Assembly: GCA_964023205.1 (NCBI GenBank) | Contig: OZ026837.1 | Coordinates: 15,477,479-15,541,478 of the forward strand | Length of the DNA: 64,000 nucleotides | From: Lutraria lutraria | Taxonomy: Eukaryota > Mollusca > Bivalvia > Venerida > Mactridae | Direction: 5' to 3' | In this document: piece by piece, positions 1-11,700 of the stretch | How the letters are laid out: every line of letters begins with the position of its first letter | Position numbering within the stretch: position 1 is the first letter of the stretch | Notes under the pieces: model-generated | What the model saw: the letters and a program-made list of their open reading frames with translations, nothing else | The model's database searches: none | Told to the model about the DNA's origin: nothing | Position numbers and translations under genes: made by a program

Positions 1-1680
1 CTATACGACAAAATACGATATTAATTGTTCTGTATTTATAATAATTCAATGTACACTGTTTGTCCAGTGTTTGTAGCGAGGAGATGCATTGTTTGTTGAT
101 CAAGGTTAATCTGTGATCAGTCCTATATTTGAACATCGATATATCGATTTACGATGACTGTACGACCGGTAAATACCCGGGGCTATACCCGTATACACAA
201 ACTACTATTGTAGTAAATTATTGATTGCATAGCAATTATTGACTACAGTGTAACTATAAATAGTATGAATAGATTTTATACAGAACAGAATATACAATCT
301 GGTTAGTATTATAGGTTTTCTTTTTCACAGAGAAGCTACATGTATAACTAAATACCAAATACGGAATACAGATATCTATATAAAACGTTATATCAATAAT
401 TAGTAATATTGACTTACGTAGCATATTTGTAAACTTGCCACTTGTAAATTATAAAATATCTCAGTATGTTATACATTGACATCAATGCAAATATTGAATA
501 TACTACTTAAACAGAGGAGATAGAAATGAGTGTCACGTGATAACATGACTTCAGTTATAGAATGTCAACATACAGTGTGCCTTTTTTTAAATAAAGCAAT
601 AATCATTCAACTCCGAATACATAACACAGTAAAACTAATACTAACACACAAAGTCGAGTCCCACGACAGTGTATATAAAAAAGTAAAATAATGTTTATCT
701 TTTCAATATAGCATTTATTGCACTCCCGGTTGCCAATTTATTAATGTTTGAACATGTATAATGTTATTTATGTAATATAGGTTAAAGATTCCAAAACATA
801 GCATAGAAACACAAAATGATAAATAAAGCAAGGCAAATAAAACATCCATTTTTGTTAAAGTGTGTGAAGCTATATCTGACAGTCCAATTATTTGCAGAAT
901 AATAGTTTGTTTGTGACAAGAATCATACTCATTTATCTAATTTTGATAAGCAACTATACATTAAAATGAAATGGAGATAACTTGGAAATTATAAATCACC
1001 ATAATCAGGAAAACACATTATTCTGACACTCTAAGGTTATGAAAACAATGTGAATTAACACTTTTTGAAATTTATGTAGCATATTCTATCAGAGTATAGT
1101 CTTTACAATTTATAAAAAAAAATATTTATTTTAGATTATGTGGTTATACACAGTCGTTTTCACCTGCGAACACAGTAAATAATATATATGACGCTAATTA
1201 AATATTTTGTTAAAACGCAGCTAATCCGTACAGTCAAACTTTTATTACGATATAACATGTCTGGACAAATAAGATGTTTGGTAATGCAATAAACCATCGT
1301 ATATTATTTCATGTATGTATTGTTAAATCAAGACATATGTATAGGCCCTAAAGCGAACTAAATCACAATAATTATCCCAAAATTTCAGCACTAAATTGTG
1401 TGATAGATATCAGGAACAAATCTATTATGAAAATTAAAAAGTGCATGTACATGTATATCATATACATTCAGAATATAGCTGTTTTAAAAATAAAGCAAGC
1501 ATATATACAAACATCAAAAGGACCGCTTGTTTTATTTCGTTTCACTAGGTTTCAGCAGAGACAGTTACCCGTATACAGTGCGGTCGGTTTACACAGAGAC
1601 ACTATACTCGTATATTACATAGTATTACATGATTCGATACTGGAATCGAATTACACAGATGGATGATCACAGGATCACAA
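1..1680. other. AT-rich intergenic DNA, no gene seen
   Basis: No reading frame here has codon-like composition or joins to splice sites. The short open frames are AT-rich and end at random. I see no convincing repeat structure. Confidence 0.5.
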
Positions 1681-1684
1681 ACAG

Positions 1685-2530
1685 GCCTTCATGTATGACT
1701 ACCACCTTTGTACAAATAATTGGTGCTGTGAAGTTAAGGATAGTTTTACCAAACTTGGACTGTCTCAATACTTCTATGATAAATCAGTTGTCAATCTAGA
1801 GCTTGTTAGATCAAACATAACGAAACTATATTCAAATATTTGGCATACAGACATTCTTAAAGTATCTAAACTAAGAACATATAGGACACTTAAGAACAGT
1901 TTTGGTGTTTGTGAGAAATATTTGAACATTGGTTTAGAGAGAAATGAACGAGCATTGTTATCCCAGTTCAGATGCGGCATTCTGCCAATAAGAATAGAGA
2001 CAGGTCGATATGTTCGAGAATCACCTGATCAGCGACGTCGTAAGATGTGCAATAGTGATAATTCCATCGAGGATGAAGTACACTTCTTGATAAACTGTCC
2101 GTTTTATAATGACATCAAAGATATGTACTTCTCGGATGTTCTAACTTCGGCCACATACTCACAACTAGATGACAATAGTAAACTCATATTCCTTTTAAAT
2201 AACTACACGAGAAAAGTCGCTAAGTATTTAGTATCTGCTTTCGCGAAACGAAGAAAATGTATATACAATCAATAATAATACAAGTAGATTATCTCTAACC
2301 AGTGCACAAAATTAAACATTTGTATTCATTGTACATTCTTAATATCTATATTATATTATATATCAATCCATCGTTACAACTTAAAACTGTTTAGCTTGTA
2401 ATTAGGTGACATATAGGCCCAATGGGCCGGGTGTTTTGTATTTTTGTGTTAAATGTACACGAATTGTTATATCTGTATCTACACATGTCACTATAATAAA
2501 ACATTACTTACTTACTTACTTACTTACATA
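1685..2530 (+). mobile_element. 5'-truncated LINE, C-terminal end of ORF2 plus 3' UTR
   Basis: An open frame at 1691-2275 encodes about 194 residues that look like the tail of a non-LTR retrotransposon polyprotein. A leucine/arginine-rich stretch (LLSQFRCGILP) is followed by a Cys/His-type end (CNSD...EDEVHFLINCPFY) and a basic tail (AFAKRRK). The frame ends in a stop and about 200 bases of 3' UTR, then AATAAAA and a short (TTAC)n tract at about 2500-2525. A truncated 5' end plus a simple-repeat tail is the usual result of target-primed reverse transcription. The reverse transcriptase and endonuclease domains are absent, so this is a dead copy. The clade (CR1/Jockey/RTE-like) cannot be fixed from this fragment. 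Confidence 0.75.
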
Positions 2531-2534
2531 CCTA

Positions 2535-2705
2535 ACTAAGTTTTCCTGGACTATACCCTTTCGCTAGAAGCTACTTCTCCACAAGCGAAGGAAGACTTTA
2601 ATAGAAGGGTTTGATAAATCGCGACCGGGATTCGAACACGGATTACCGGTTTGCAAATCCAGCGCACCAACCACTGGGCCACGACCGCGACCACCTGATA
2701 CATGT
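2535..2705 (-). mobile_element. tRNA-headed SINE (family B), minus strand
   Basis: Read on the minus strand, 2700 to about 2615 is a tRNA-like head: an A-box-like segment (GGCCCAGTGGTTGGTGCG) and a clear B box (GTTCGAATCCC). It is followed by a body containing CTTGTGGAGAAGTAGC and a TCCAGGAAAAC motif. The same body motifs recur at 18640-18880, 28950-29155, 33060-33295 and 45530-45640, so this is a dispersed pol III-derived family. Confidence 0.65.
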
Positions 2706-3555
2706 GTATTGCCTTGCCTTGTATTACCGGTAGTAAGACCAACGAGCCAAGTATCCCTTTAGAAAAAAAGGTTTGTGGAAATCACCAGTGAAGTTTTTTT
2801 GTATTAAAGACATTGAACCAGGAATGCGAGGCATGTGACTAAGACCCGGCAGTCCTGTATATTCCACAGTAGGGGGGCCAATAAAACAAACAGGGTAATC
2901 GATAGACTAGCTTCTAATTACATAATCAGTTACTATATATAGCTACTGTATAGATACTTAAATTTATTCAACGTTTAATCAATAATATAAATGATCTTTT
3001 TTTAAACAAGAAGTATGTTTATATTAAATGCAAAATATTAAGAATAATATTATTAAAGAAATTAATGACTCAAATAAATGCTCTTTGATGCAAACTGATG
3101 ATTTTGATAAATAAATAACACAGTCCATTTTGTGAAATTAATACAAACATATTTTAACACTTTTACCTGTTAAATTAAATATTTTAACCAATATATTTTC
3201 TCAAGCAGTACACATATAAACATAGTTTCTTTGCAAGTTATTTTAAAGAATTTTGTAAAAAATAATTCCATATAGAAATAGAATGATATAATTTAGAAAT
3301 AGAAGAAGCGTTCAGTTGCATTTTTAATGTATAAAGAAGAAAACGTAGGCAGGAATAAAATAGTAGTGACAGTATATTATAACTGTTATATTTTAGTATA
3401 CATCTAAGTCTGTTTTTACACAATCTCGTAATATTAAAGGATAACATTCATTCATTACATAAAATGCTTATAAAAACAACAGGAAGTTATCCATAAACTA
3501 ATTATCACTAAAGATCAATAAAATTCATTACCCTCTTCTATGCATGACTAGGTGT

Positions 3556-4217
3556 CAAGATAGATAGATAAATTCTTTATTTCATTTAGATTTGTGCTAT
3601 TCGCACATCATCACTACATATTCATACAATTTAGATTTTCACATGGTACATACATACAAACAAACATCCTAACAATCACTCAAGTAAACATACATACATA
3701 CAAACATATATACAGATACACAAACAAACATACTTTTACATATTCAAATAAACATGCATACAGTCATACATAGAAACAAACATATGTACAATTTCAATTC
3801 ACAAACGGTCAATTGAGCATGATTATACTGTTCAATCATGCTGGACAGTTCAGTGGTAGAGAATAAGTTCGGTGGAGAATATAGGGAGAATGTATAAAAA
3901 TATATCATGTTGAAATTGTTCTTATATTCGAAAGAAAATAAAATATAATGTAAAGAGGGTTTAAATAAGAACACTGCTAAGGTGTTGGAAAGTTACTATA
4001 CTGTTTATTACATAAGCGTTAGCCTGCGTTTGCTGGCGAGTACAATAAAGTTTGCAAGATTTACGAGTATTTTTTTATTGGTGGTATTTAAGAGATTTAC
4101 GAATTTTGCCACACATGGTCTGATATAACATCTTCTTGTTATATATCTTTGTCTCAAATCTGTATATTGATCACAGATTATTATGAAATGGTATTCGTCT
4201 GTCAAGTCTACAGACAT
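3556..4217 (-). mobile_element. 5'-truncated LINE, second copy, minus strand
   Basis: The minus-strand frame 4217-4008 encodes a 69-residue tail (DEYHFIIICDQYTDLR..., ending ASKRR) that resembles the end of the LINE at 1691-2275 (EDEVHFLINCPFY..., ending AFAKRR). It is followed on the same strand by about 450 bases of 3' UTR. This contains CATA/CAAA-rich simple sequence and ends in AATAAAG and a (TATC)n tract near 3560-3575. The copy starts almost at the conserved C-terminal motif, so only the last part of ORF2 remains. It is related to, but clearly different from, the first LINE. Confidence 0.6.
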
Positions 4218-4219
4218 TT

Positions 4220-5590
4220 AGCTGACCGTGAAAAGACAGGATTAATCCCATTAGGGACAATAAAACAATTACTATTAAGAGATTAGACCTCATGTGGAAT
4301 TTTGGGTGGGGGTCACTTATTTAGTAGCTGTTCAATGTCTTTAATTGAAAATAAAATGAATCATTATCGACCAAACTGGATAAATGACTATTATGAATCA
4401 GTAATAAATGAAGTAATACACTCACAAACCAAAATAAATAAATTAATAATAATAAAAGATTGTAGTTAGTACAACTACTATTTTTATTATTAATAAATTT
4501 ATATATATCAACAAGCAGTTGTTTTGTTCCCAGCACATGTAATAATATTTAAATTCTATATATAATAGATACCACTGGCCATTAAACTTGGTAAGATGAA
4601 CAAGCGGTTGGTTCATTTGTCCAACTTATAATTATAAGTCAATAAAGACCCCATTGAGGCGAATAAAAAGGTGTCAATATTAGAAGTGGTTCTTATTTGA
4701 AGGTTTAGGTTTTTTACTGGTGTTTGTTTCGGAAATAAAACTTTTTTATTAGCTGTTCTTCTTATCTGGATTTAGTGAGAGTTCATGTTTTAATGGCGGA
4801 ATATTTTTATCAGGCGTACACATGTTAAAAACCGCCTCCCCAAAAAACGTACGGACTAACTGTGAACCGGCCTTAAGCTAGCCGGACAGCTTCATCACAT
4901 TTGAAATTAGGTCCAGGGTGAGTTTCGTACTCACAGCATACAATCATTTATTCACAGTTTGTCTTAAGTACAAGTTTGAATGTATAAGAAAGCTGTCTAT
5001 ATAATCACGACTGATTGACCGATATGGTGATATTCACGTATTGCACCCTACTTAACTCGACAACTGAAGGCATAGAAATATTGGAGGTTGATATAATACG
5101 GATTTTCACGGAATTACGGAGATCCCGGAACGTATATAAATACATAGGAATATTCGCGATTTTTCACGGAACTCACGGAAAATTGTCGGAATCTCCACGG
5201 AACGTACAGTTCAAAGGTAAGTAACTCAATATCATTCCCTCAAAGAATATTATACATTTTGTAAATCCGCTTTGTTGCATTAATTGTATTGTTTTCGAAT
5301 TTTAGCATTAAAAAATTATCACAGACAATGAACAACAAATTCAATATTTAAAAAAAAAAATATATACAAAAGGTTTTGACATTGTGTTCAATTCTGCTAG
5401 ATATATCAACGGAAAAAAATCCAAGAAAAGGTTAGAACGAATAAAGTTATTATGTATTATACTAATGTATATAAAATCTTTACGAACACGAAGTCGTCTG
5501 TACCATATAACATAACAAAAAGAACTTTTAAGTACGGTATAATTCACAAAAGTGACAACGTCAGTAACCGAAACGTTCCGATTGGGCAAG
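4220..5590. other. intergenic, no secure gene; CACGGAA-rich stretch
   Basis: Mostly AT-rich. At 5100-5215 a motif like TCACGGAA recurs several times, ending in an excellent splice donor (AAAG|GTAAGT at 5216/5217). The open frame 5015-5216 leading to that donor has unconvincing composition but ends in phase 1, so it could in principle be a first exon of the gene described at 5710-12387. Confidence 0.35.
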
Positions 5591-5595
5591 TTATA

Positions 5596-5640
5596 CGTCG
5601 GATATGACGTCATAGTTGTATGACGTTGACGTCTTGACAA
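5596..5640 (+). promoter_or_regulatory. CRE/ATF-site cluster, possible promoter
   Basis: A consensus CRE (TGACGTCA) lies near 5605. Two further TGACGT/GACGTC half-sites follow within about 30 bases. The cluster sits about 75 bases upstream of the short candidate first exon at 5710-5716. Promoter function is inferred from motifs only. Confidence 0.35.
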
Positions 5641-5709
5641 CGAAAAGATCAGAAAGTAAGCTTTAAGCTGATGAAGAAATGAAAAAGAAATGCAAGAATA
5701 GGCATTAGT

Positions 5710-8700
5710 ATGAAAGGTAAATTAATCTAATTAGAGCACGTGAAATACGTTAAGTATTGAATTATTGTTTGAGCCAAGTTTTTATACCTGAATACATGTA
5801 TAGGTTGTATTTTTTTATACTTGAACGCAACTTTATTTATTCAGGCGAGATAAGTACGTACTCGATTCGGGTACATCCAGGGTGAGGGTAAATCAAAGTT
5901 CGATTTTTTCCATCAAAATCCGTCGTTCTTCAGAAATCTCAGGTAACTAATTACGTTTGAGGTCCCCAACTTCCAGTGGTGATTTGTGCTCATGCACAAT
6001 CACTACATTTCTTTCAACGATCTCCGAAAACTTTCTGCGGGCATTTTATATACTAATACATGTATTTATATCTATTCTTCTCGCCAAAATCTACTTTAAC
6101 AAATGGTCTGGATTCAGGATTTTCAGGTATTACATACTAGTAACCAATTGTGAAACTGTCGTTTTTTGTATTTTACTAACATATAATCAGTTACGTTCTA
6201 CTCCATAAAGGTTCATCAAGCGCTCGGCTCCCGAAGATAAATACAGGATATCTTGTATCGGGCAAACAAGGTAGGTTATCATGTTTGAACTAGCTAACGA
6301 AGCACAAAGAGCTTAAAATGCCTGCGATTCCTCACTATGGCGCTGTTTTGACAGTCTAAGGGAAACAACTGCGTCTTCATAGAAAAAAATTAGACCATTC
6401 CGTTGTTTACTATTTCTCCAAATATTGAAATAATTATGCTAGTTATATTATAACTAAAACGTACGTCAGATTTGTTTAAATTTAGAATATCTATAAGGTT
6501 TTGTGAATACAACAAACAAATGACTTTCAAACGAATTCCTATTCTAACTACCATAGGGAACAAACTATACAAAATGTACATGGTTATGTATTCTATATTG
6601 TAGGGAATAAAATTAATAATGTGTACATGATATAATCCAGTACAACCTCTATAGAGTAACACCCTATGTGAACTGCAAATATTGACCGTTGTTTAGAGGT
6701 TGTTGCTCTACAGAAGTTAAATTTATAGTAAATATCCGCTTTGGGAAAAATTGAAGGTGTTGTTATAGAGAGGTTGTTGCTCTACGGAGGGTCGCTCTGC
6801 AGAGGTTGTACTGTATATTTAACATTATGTCTACACCATAATATACTATATGTGAGAAATTGTTTGACAACTTTCTAAAGAATACAGTACAATCTCTCCA
6901 GAGCGGCCCTCTCTTGAGCAACATCCTCCAATGATTTTCCCACTTCATGATTTTACCATTAATTTAATCTCCCTAGAACAACAACCTATCAACAACAACA
7001 TGATTCTGCTTCTCCTAAAGGGTGTTGCTTTAGAGAGGTTGCTCTGTATGCTTGAAATTACACTATAAACATAAAAGAGTTTATAAATCCACGATTTATT
7101 CCGAGAATTTCAGTTTATTCACAAATAGGCAAAAAATGTAAGACTTATTTTTTTTCAGCCAACCCATCTGTTTCTAAAAACAAAGGGAAAGTGAAAACTA
7201 GCACAAATAAATGTAAAAGGAACAAGCCAGTCAGCCTAGGCAAATGTCGGGTAACCAGCCCACGTAACCATGGACTCACCCAACCCGGTAAGTTCAGAAA
7301 ATAACAAAATTCACCATCATGGTAGATGTCTATCTGTTGTTCAGTTTTTCCTGGTTCTTTATCGTGGACGGTGTAAAGTACAAATACATGTACACGCCTC
7401 ACCCCTTTATTGTGATTTTCTTAATACAAAATGCACAGTATGTTGCTTGTTCGTTGGTTTGTAGAACTGAAAAAGCTTCCCTGAAAGTAGGAAGGCATAG
7501 CCGAGATTCGAACTCACAATCTTCTGTTCAGTAGTCAAGTGCGTTACCATTCGACTTCCGATCACTAATACAACCATATTAGAGGAATCAATGGCCGACA
7601 TTGCAATTCAGTGTGACTCCCGATCATACAATCCCACTTTCATTACACTCGTACGTAGGGGTAACTCCATAGAGGACTAGAACACTGAAGGGATGATAAA
7701 TATGGTTAATTAGGCCTAAGATGGCCACACGGACTAAACACACTTACCAGTTACCATATACAGTACAACCTCCCTACAACAGTCAACAATGGGAAGGACA
7801 TAAATGACTGTTGTAGGGAGATGGCTGTTGTTGAGAGAGTGAAAATTGAGTAAACATCAATTTGTCACTCGTTCGACGCGCATTAATTTTTATGCAGACC
7901 AAAGTACTACGTTTACCTACATCCGCCATGCAAATGATAAACTAGATCCCGTTTCATGTTGCAGTGCAGGTTTATTTAAGTTCAGTTTCCAGGAGTACTT
8001 TCAGTGCTTTGATTCCGTTTAAACTACAATGTATCTGATATGATATGAATATGATAAATCATACGAAATGTGTATTCCAAATAACCATTCATCGGTTTGT
8101 TTTATAAATGAAAAGTTAAAAAATAACACACATTTATACATAATTATGTTCTTGGTCTCTACTGGTATTTTTAGAAGGAAAACCTTGCATTGACAAGTGT
8201 CTGGAAGAAATAGCTCCAGCAAAGTGTTCAGCATTAGACGTAGTTCCCAAGCAACCAGCGCGTGTCAGGTAATTGTTTAAAATATATTCACCATTAAATG
8301 AAACCATTGTCAGCTTTCAATACTCAATTAACAAAGAAGCTTCTTTTGATTTTCGGTGGCTCGGAAGATTACTAACCATGTCGCAGTAATTCAGGCAGTG
8401 GATGGACATACACGTTATTGACACCATAGAGCGAAAATGCCCGAAAATGTGTGAAATAGAGTTCGACAGGGAACCTCTTCAAAATGACATTTTAGTTTGA
8501 TAAATAAAGTTTAGCACCCACGTTTGTAGGGATGCTGAAGTTTTGTTGTATCCACATTTCATAACTGCAAAGCTTAAACATTCGCAGATATTACAAAAAA
8601 GTGATGGTTTAGAAGTGTCCTGTTTCCGAGGAATGCACCCGTCAATAAAATAAGCCGGTCCATCATGTACTTATAATGTATTAGATTATTGATACTTCGA

Positions 8701-11700
8701 AGTTCCAACTGTTCTGAACTATGAGTTCATGATAATCATCATTTCTGATTGTTCTCAGGCGACACGAGCCCCATAACATAGAAAATCGCAAATTACACCC
8801 AGAAGCAAGTACAACAAGTTTAGAGCACAGACGATTGGTTTCCACAAAGTCACGTGACCGCCTGCTGACCTTGATGCCAACACAAGAAACAATTGGTACG
8901 TCTAAAATAATAATAATGCGGAACTTGTATAAGTGGTATAACCATGACATTAAAAAGCCAGTTTCTGTTATAACTTTATAACCCATTATATCTCACACAA
9001 AGCCAGCAAAGTGCATTAAGCTTCAATCTAATTAAAATCATATCCGCAAACCCGCTAGGCTTGCCGTATGGAAGATCGAGTTCTTTGGTCAGATTGGCTG
9101 AAGCTTTACCCTTTCGACGCCTCATAGAATGTACTTTCTCCCCAGCGCCACATTTAAGCCTGCCCGGTTAGCTCAGTGGTTAGACCGTTGGTCTACCGAT
9201 CAAGAATTTGTGAGTACGAACCGTTCGATTGAAGATATAACATCTTATGTTAAATTGTCTTCCACCTCTGAGTTATGTGGGGTAACTTGGCTGTAGCTTG
9301 TGGATATAATGTGGTTAGTACTGGTGAAGGCCTAAATAAAGTCCAGGGAGGCTGGTTAGGGTAACTGCCAGTTAAAAAAAGACCAGTGGCCGGCCTCGAA
9401 CCCGCCACAAAATGTTTGATTCGAAAGCTTTCAATGTCCGACGCTCTACCGACTGCACCAGCGCGGTACACTGTCTGACGAGATTCGGAACATATAGTAT
9501 GAGCATTAGTTTATTATAGTTGTTTGCGAGTACATAGTGTAGTGTCTATTATTAGTTTGGCTAATCCTGGCCATTTGATTGTCTAATGGTGATGACTGAA
9601 TCTATTGATAGTTGACAGATAAGTAAATCATGCAGACATTGTCTAGATAAGTTGTTGTGTGGCTATTTGAAGTTCAATGTGGTTGTATGATAGTGCTCAG
9701 ATTTATGGTGAATTAATTAACATTTAGGGATGAATCTATTTGATGTAGGGTGTGATATTACCATGTACTTGTGAACTATATACATGAATTTATTCATTTG
9801 TCAAATACGCATAATTAACTTATAATGTGTATTACTCATATCACGTAAATATTTTATACCTCCTTAATGTAGGATTGAATAAAAATTATAAAATATACAA
9901 TCAATATCCTTTATGAAAAAAATCAACTTCATACAAAAAACATAAACCAGTATGCTTCTTGTAATTCGTCTGCGTTTTGTTATAGTTTCTCTTGTTTAAG
10001 GATGGCCGGAGAAACACATCTTACCTTGATATTCCCGTATCTGCCTATCATCTGGCGAATTAGAGTTGAAGACACAGCATCACTGTCACTTCCTTCATTG
10101 GTATCACTATCTTCAGAATTTGAAAACTGATTGTTTTCACTGTCACTGTCATGCATCAAAATATCCACAATTTCTTTTTCCCGTTCTTTATTTGAAGACG
10201 TCATATTGGAAATGCATGAACTTCCCAGTAAAATTCAAAATTAGCTATGACCTATTTCTTTGCCTCATACTTCAACATGTGGCCAAAACCTTTCTGTAAA
10301 CAAGTACCCTGGCGTTTGGCTTAAGTGGAAATTAATTACAGTGCATATATTTTACTGATAAGCCGCTAGATAAAGGGCCGATACACTGGCTAGAATGTTA
10401 GCCTGTAGCGCTTTACCTAAAGGCTCGGGTTTTGTTTTGGTGAGGCCACGGTCGCCATGTTTTTTTCTGACAACGTGGGAAGGGAGTAGCAAGAGCAGGG
10501 AAGAAGTTCATGTATGCACGTCACTCGCACGGTTGCGTAAGGTGTACGTACGTGCCCGCACGCCACACCTGACCATTAGCGGTTGCACGCAGACACGCCG
10601 TATCACTTTTAGTGCATGAGGAATTTTCGCTGCGTTCGGGCTACGGATTTACCCTAGTACTAGCGTTCATCGTACTTGCACGTGCTTACAACATACTATC
10701 ATCGTGCGATTGGCACGTTATTGTACGAAGGCCGTACTTGCACGTGTTGTTTGCGAAACGTGTCCTTTCTCACTCGAAGCACTATGAACGCGAGTACTAG
10801 GGTAAATCCGTAGCCCGACCGCAGCGAAAGTTCCTTATGCACTCAAAGTGCTACGGCGTGTCTGCGTGCATCCAAATCCGTGCGGAGGCGGTACTCATCA
10901 GGTACGGCGGGTTGGGACCACTGCTTCATGCACTAAAAGTACTACGGCGTTTTCTGCGTGCGGTTCGTCAAGTTTTGCCAACGTTTTTGCAAGTAGACAA
11001 CACGCACTTGCAAGTACGGTGGGTTGGGACCGGCGCTTAACAAGATGATTTTTATGTACCACGTTTATCTACATCCGCCATGCGACTGTTACACTAGATA
11101 CCGTTTCATTTTTCATGAGTACTTTCAGTACTTTGATTTTATTTTCCAGAGCACATGATGAATGATGATTTATTCCTGCAAACACGACTAGAAATTGATA
11201 TGATGAGAAAAAGATTAGACAACAATCAAAATACGATCAGAGAGGAGATCAGGTATATATAGAGAGTCAATCCTGTATCAGCGGCCACCTCCGAATAAAG
11301 GCAACCCAGTCCTCGTGAAGGCCATTCTTTCAAAAAACGTCATATTGATTTTTTTAGCAGAACAAAATGACCTCTGAAAAATGAGCGCCTATCAATAAAG
11401 GCCACCCTGTGAATAAAGGCCATTCTTTAAAAAAAAACTTATTGATTATTAAGAACAAAATGACCCCCAAGTAAGAAAAGGGCACCTGAAAGGATGGCCT
11501 TTGACTCTACAGTGTCAATAAAGTCAAAGTCAAGTCAAAATGCCTTTATTACACTCATAATTATCACTTTCATATCAAAATGACCATATCATGTCTTTCC
11601 CGAGGGTGGCCTTTGTTTACACGTTTTACTGTACTTTTAAACTGTTTTATTATGCACTGAGCTGAATTTCAAGTTAACAAGATTTTCCGTAGATTTCTAT

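Noticed and set aside
5341..5640. Minus-strand open frame of 99 codons (MSRRQRHTTMTSYP...)
   Set aside because: It starts at a TTG, covers the CRE-rich promoter-like stretch, has AT-driven composition toward its end and shows no splice context or family resemblance.
10395..11048. Several overlapping open frames in the CpG-rich region
   Set aside because: They follow from high GC content and the fold-back arms; frames disagree between the two arms and no protein motif is visible.
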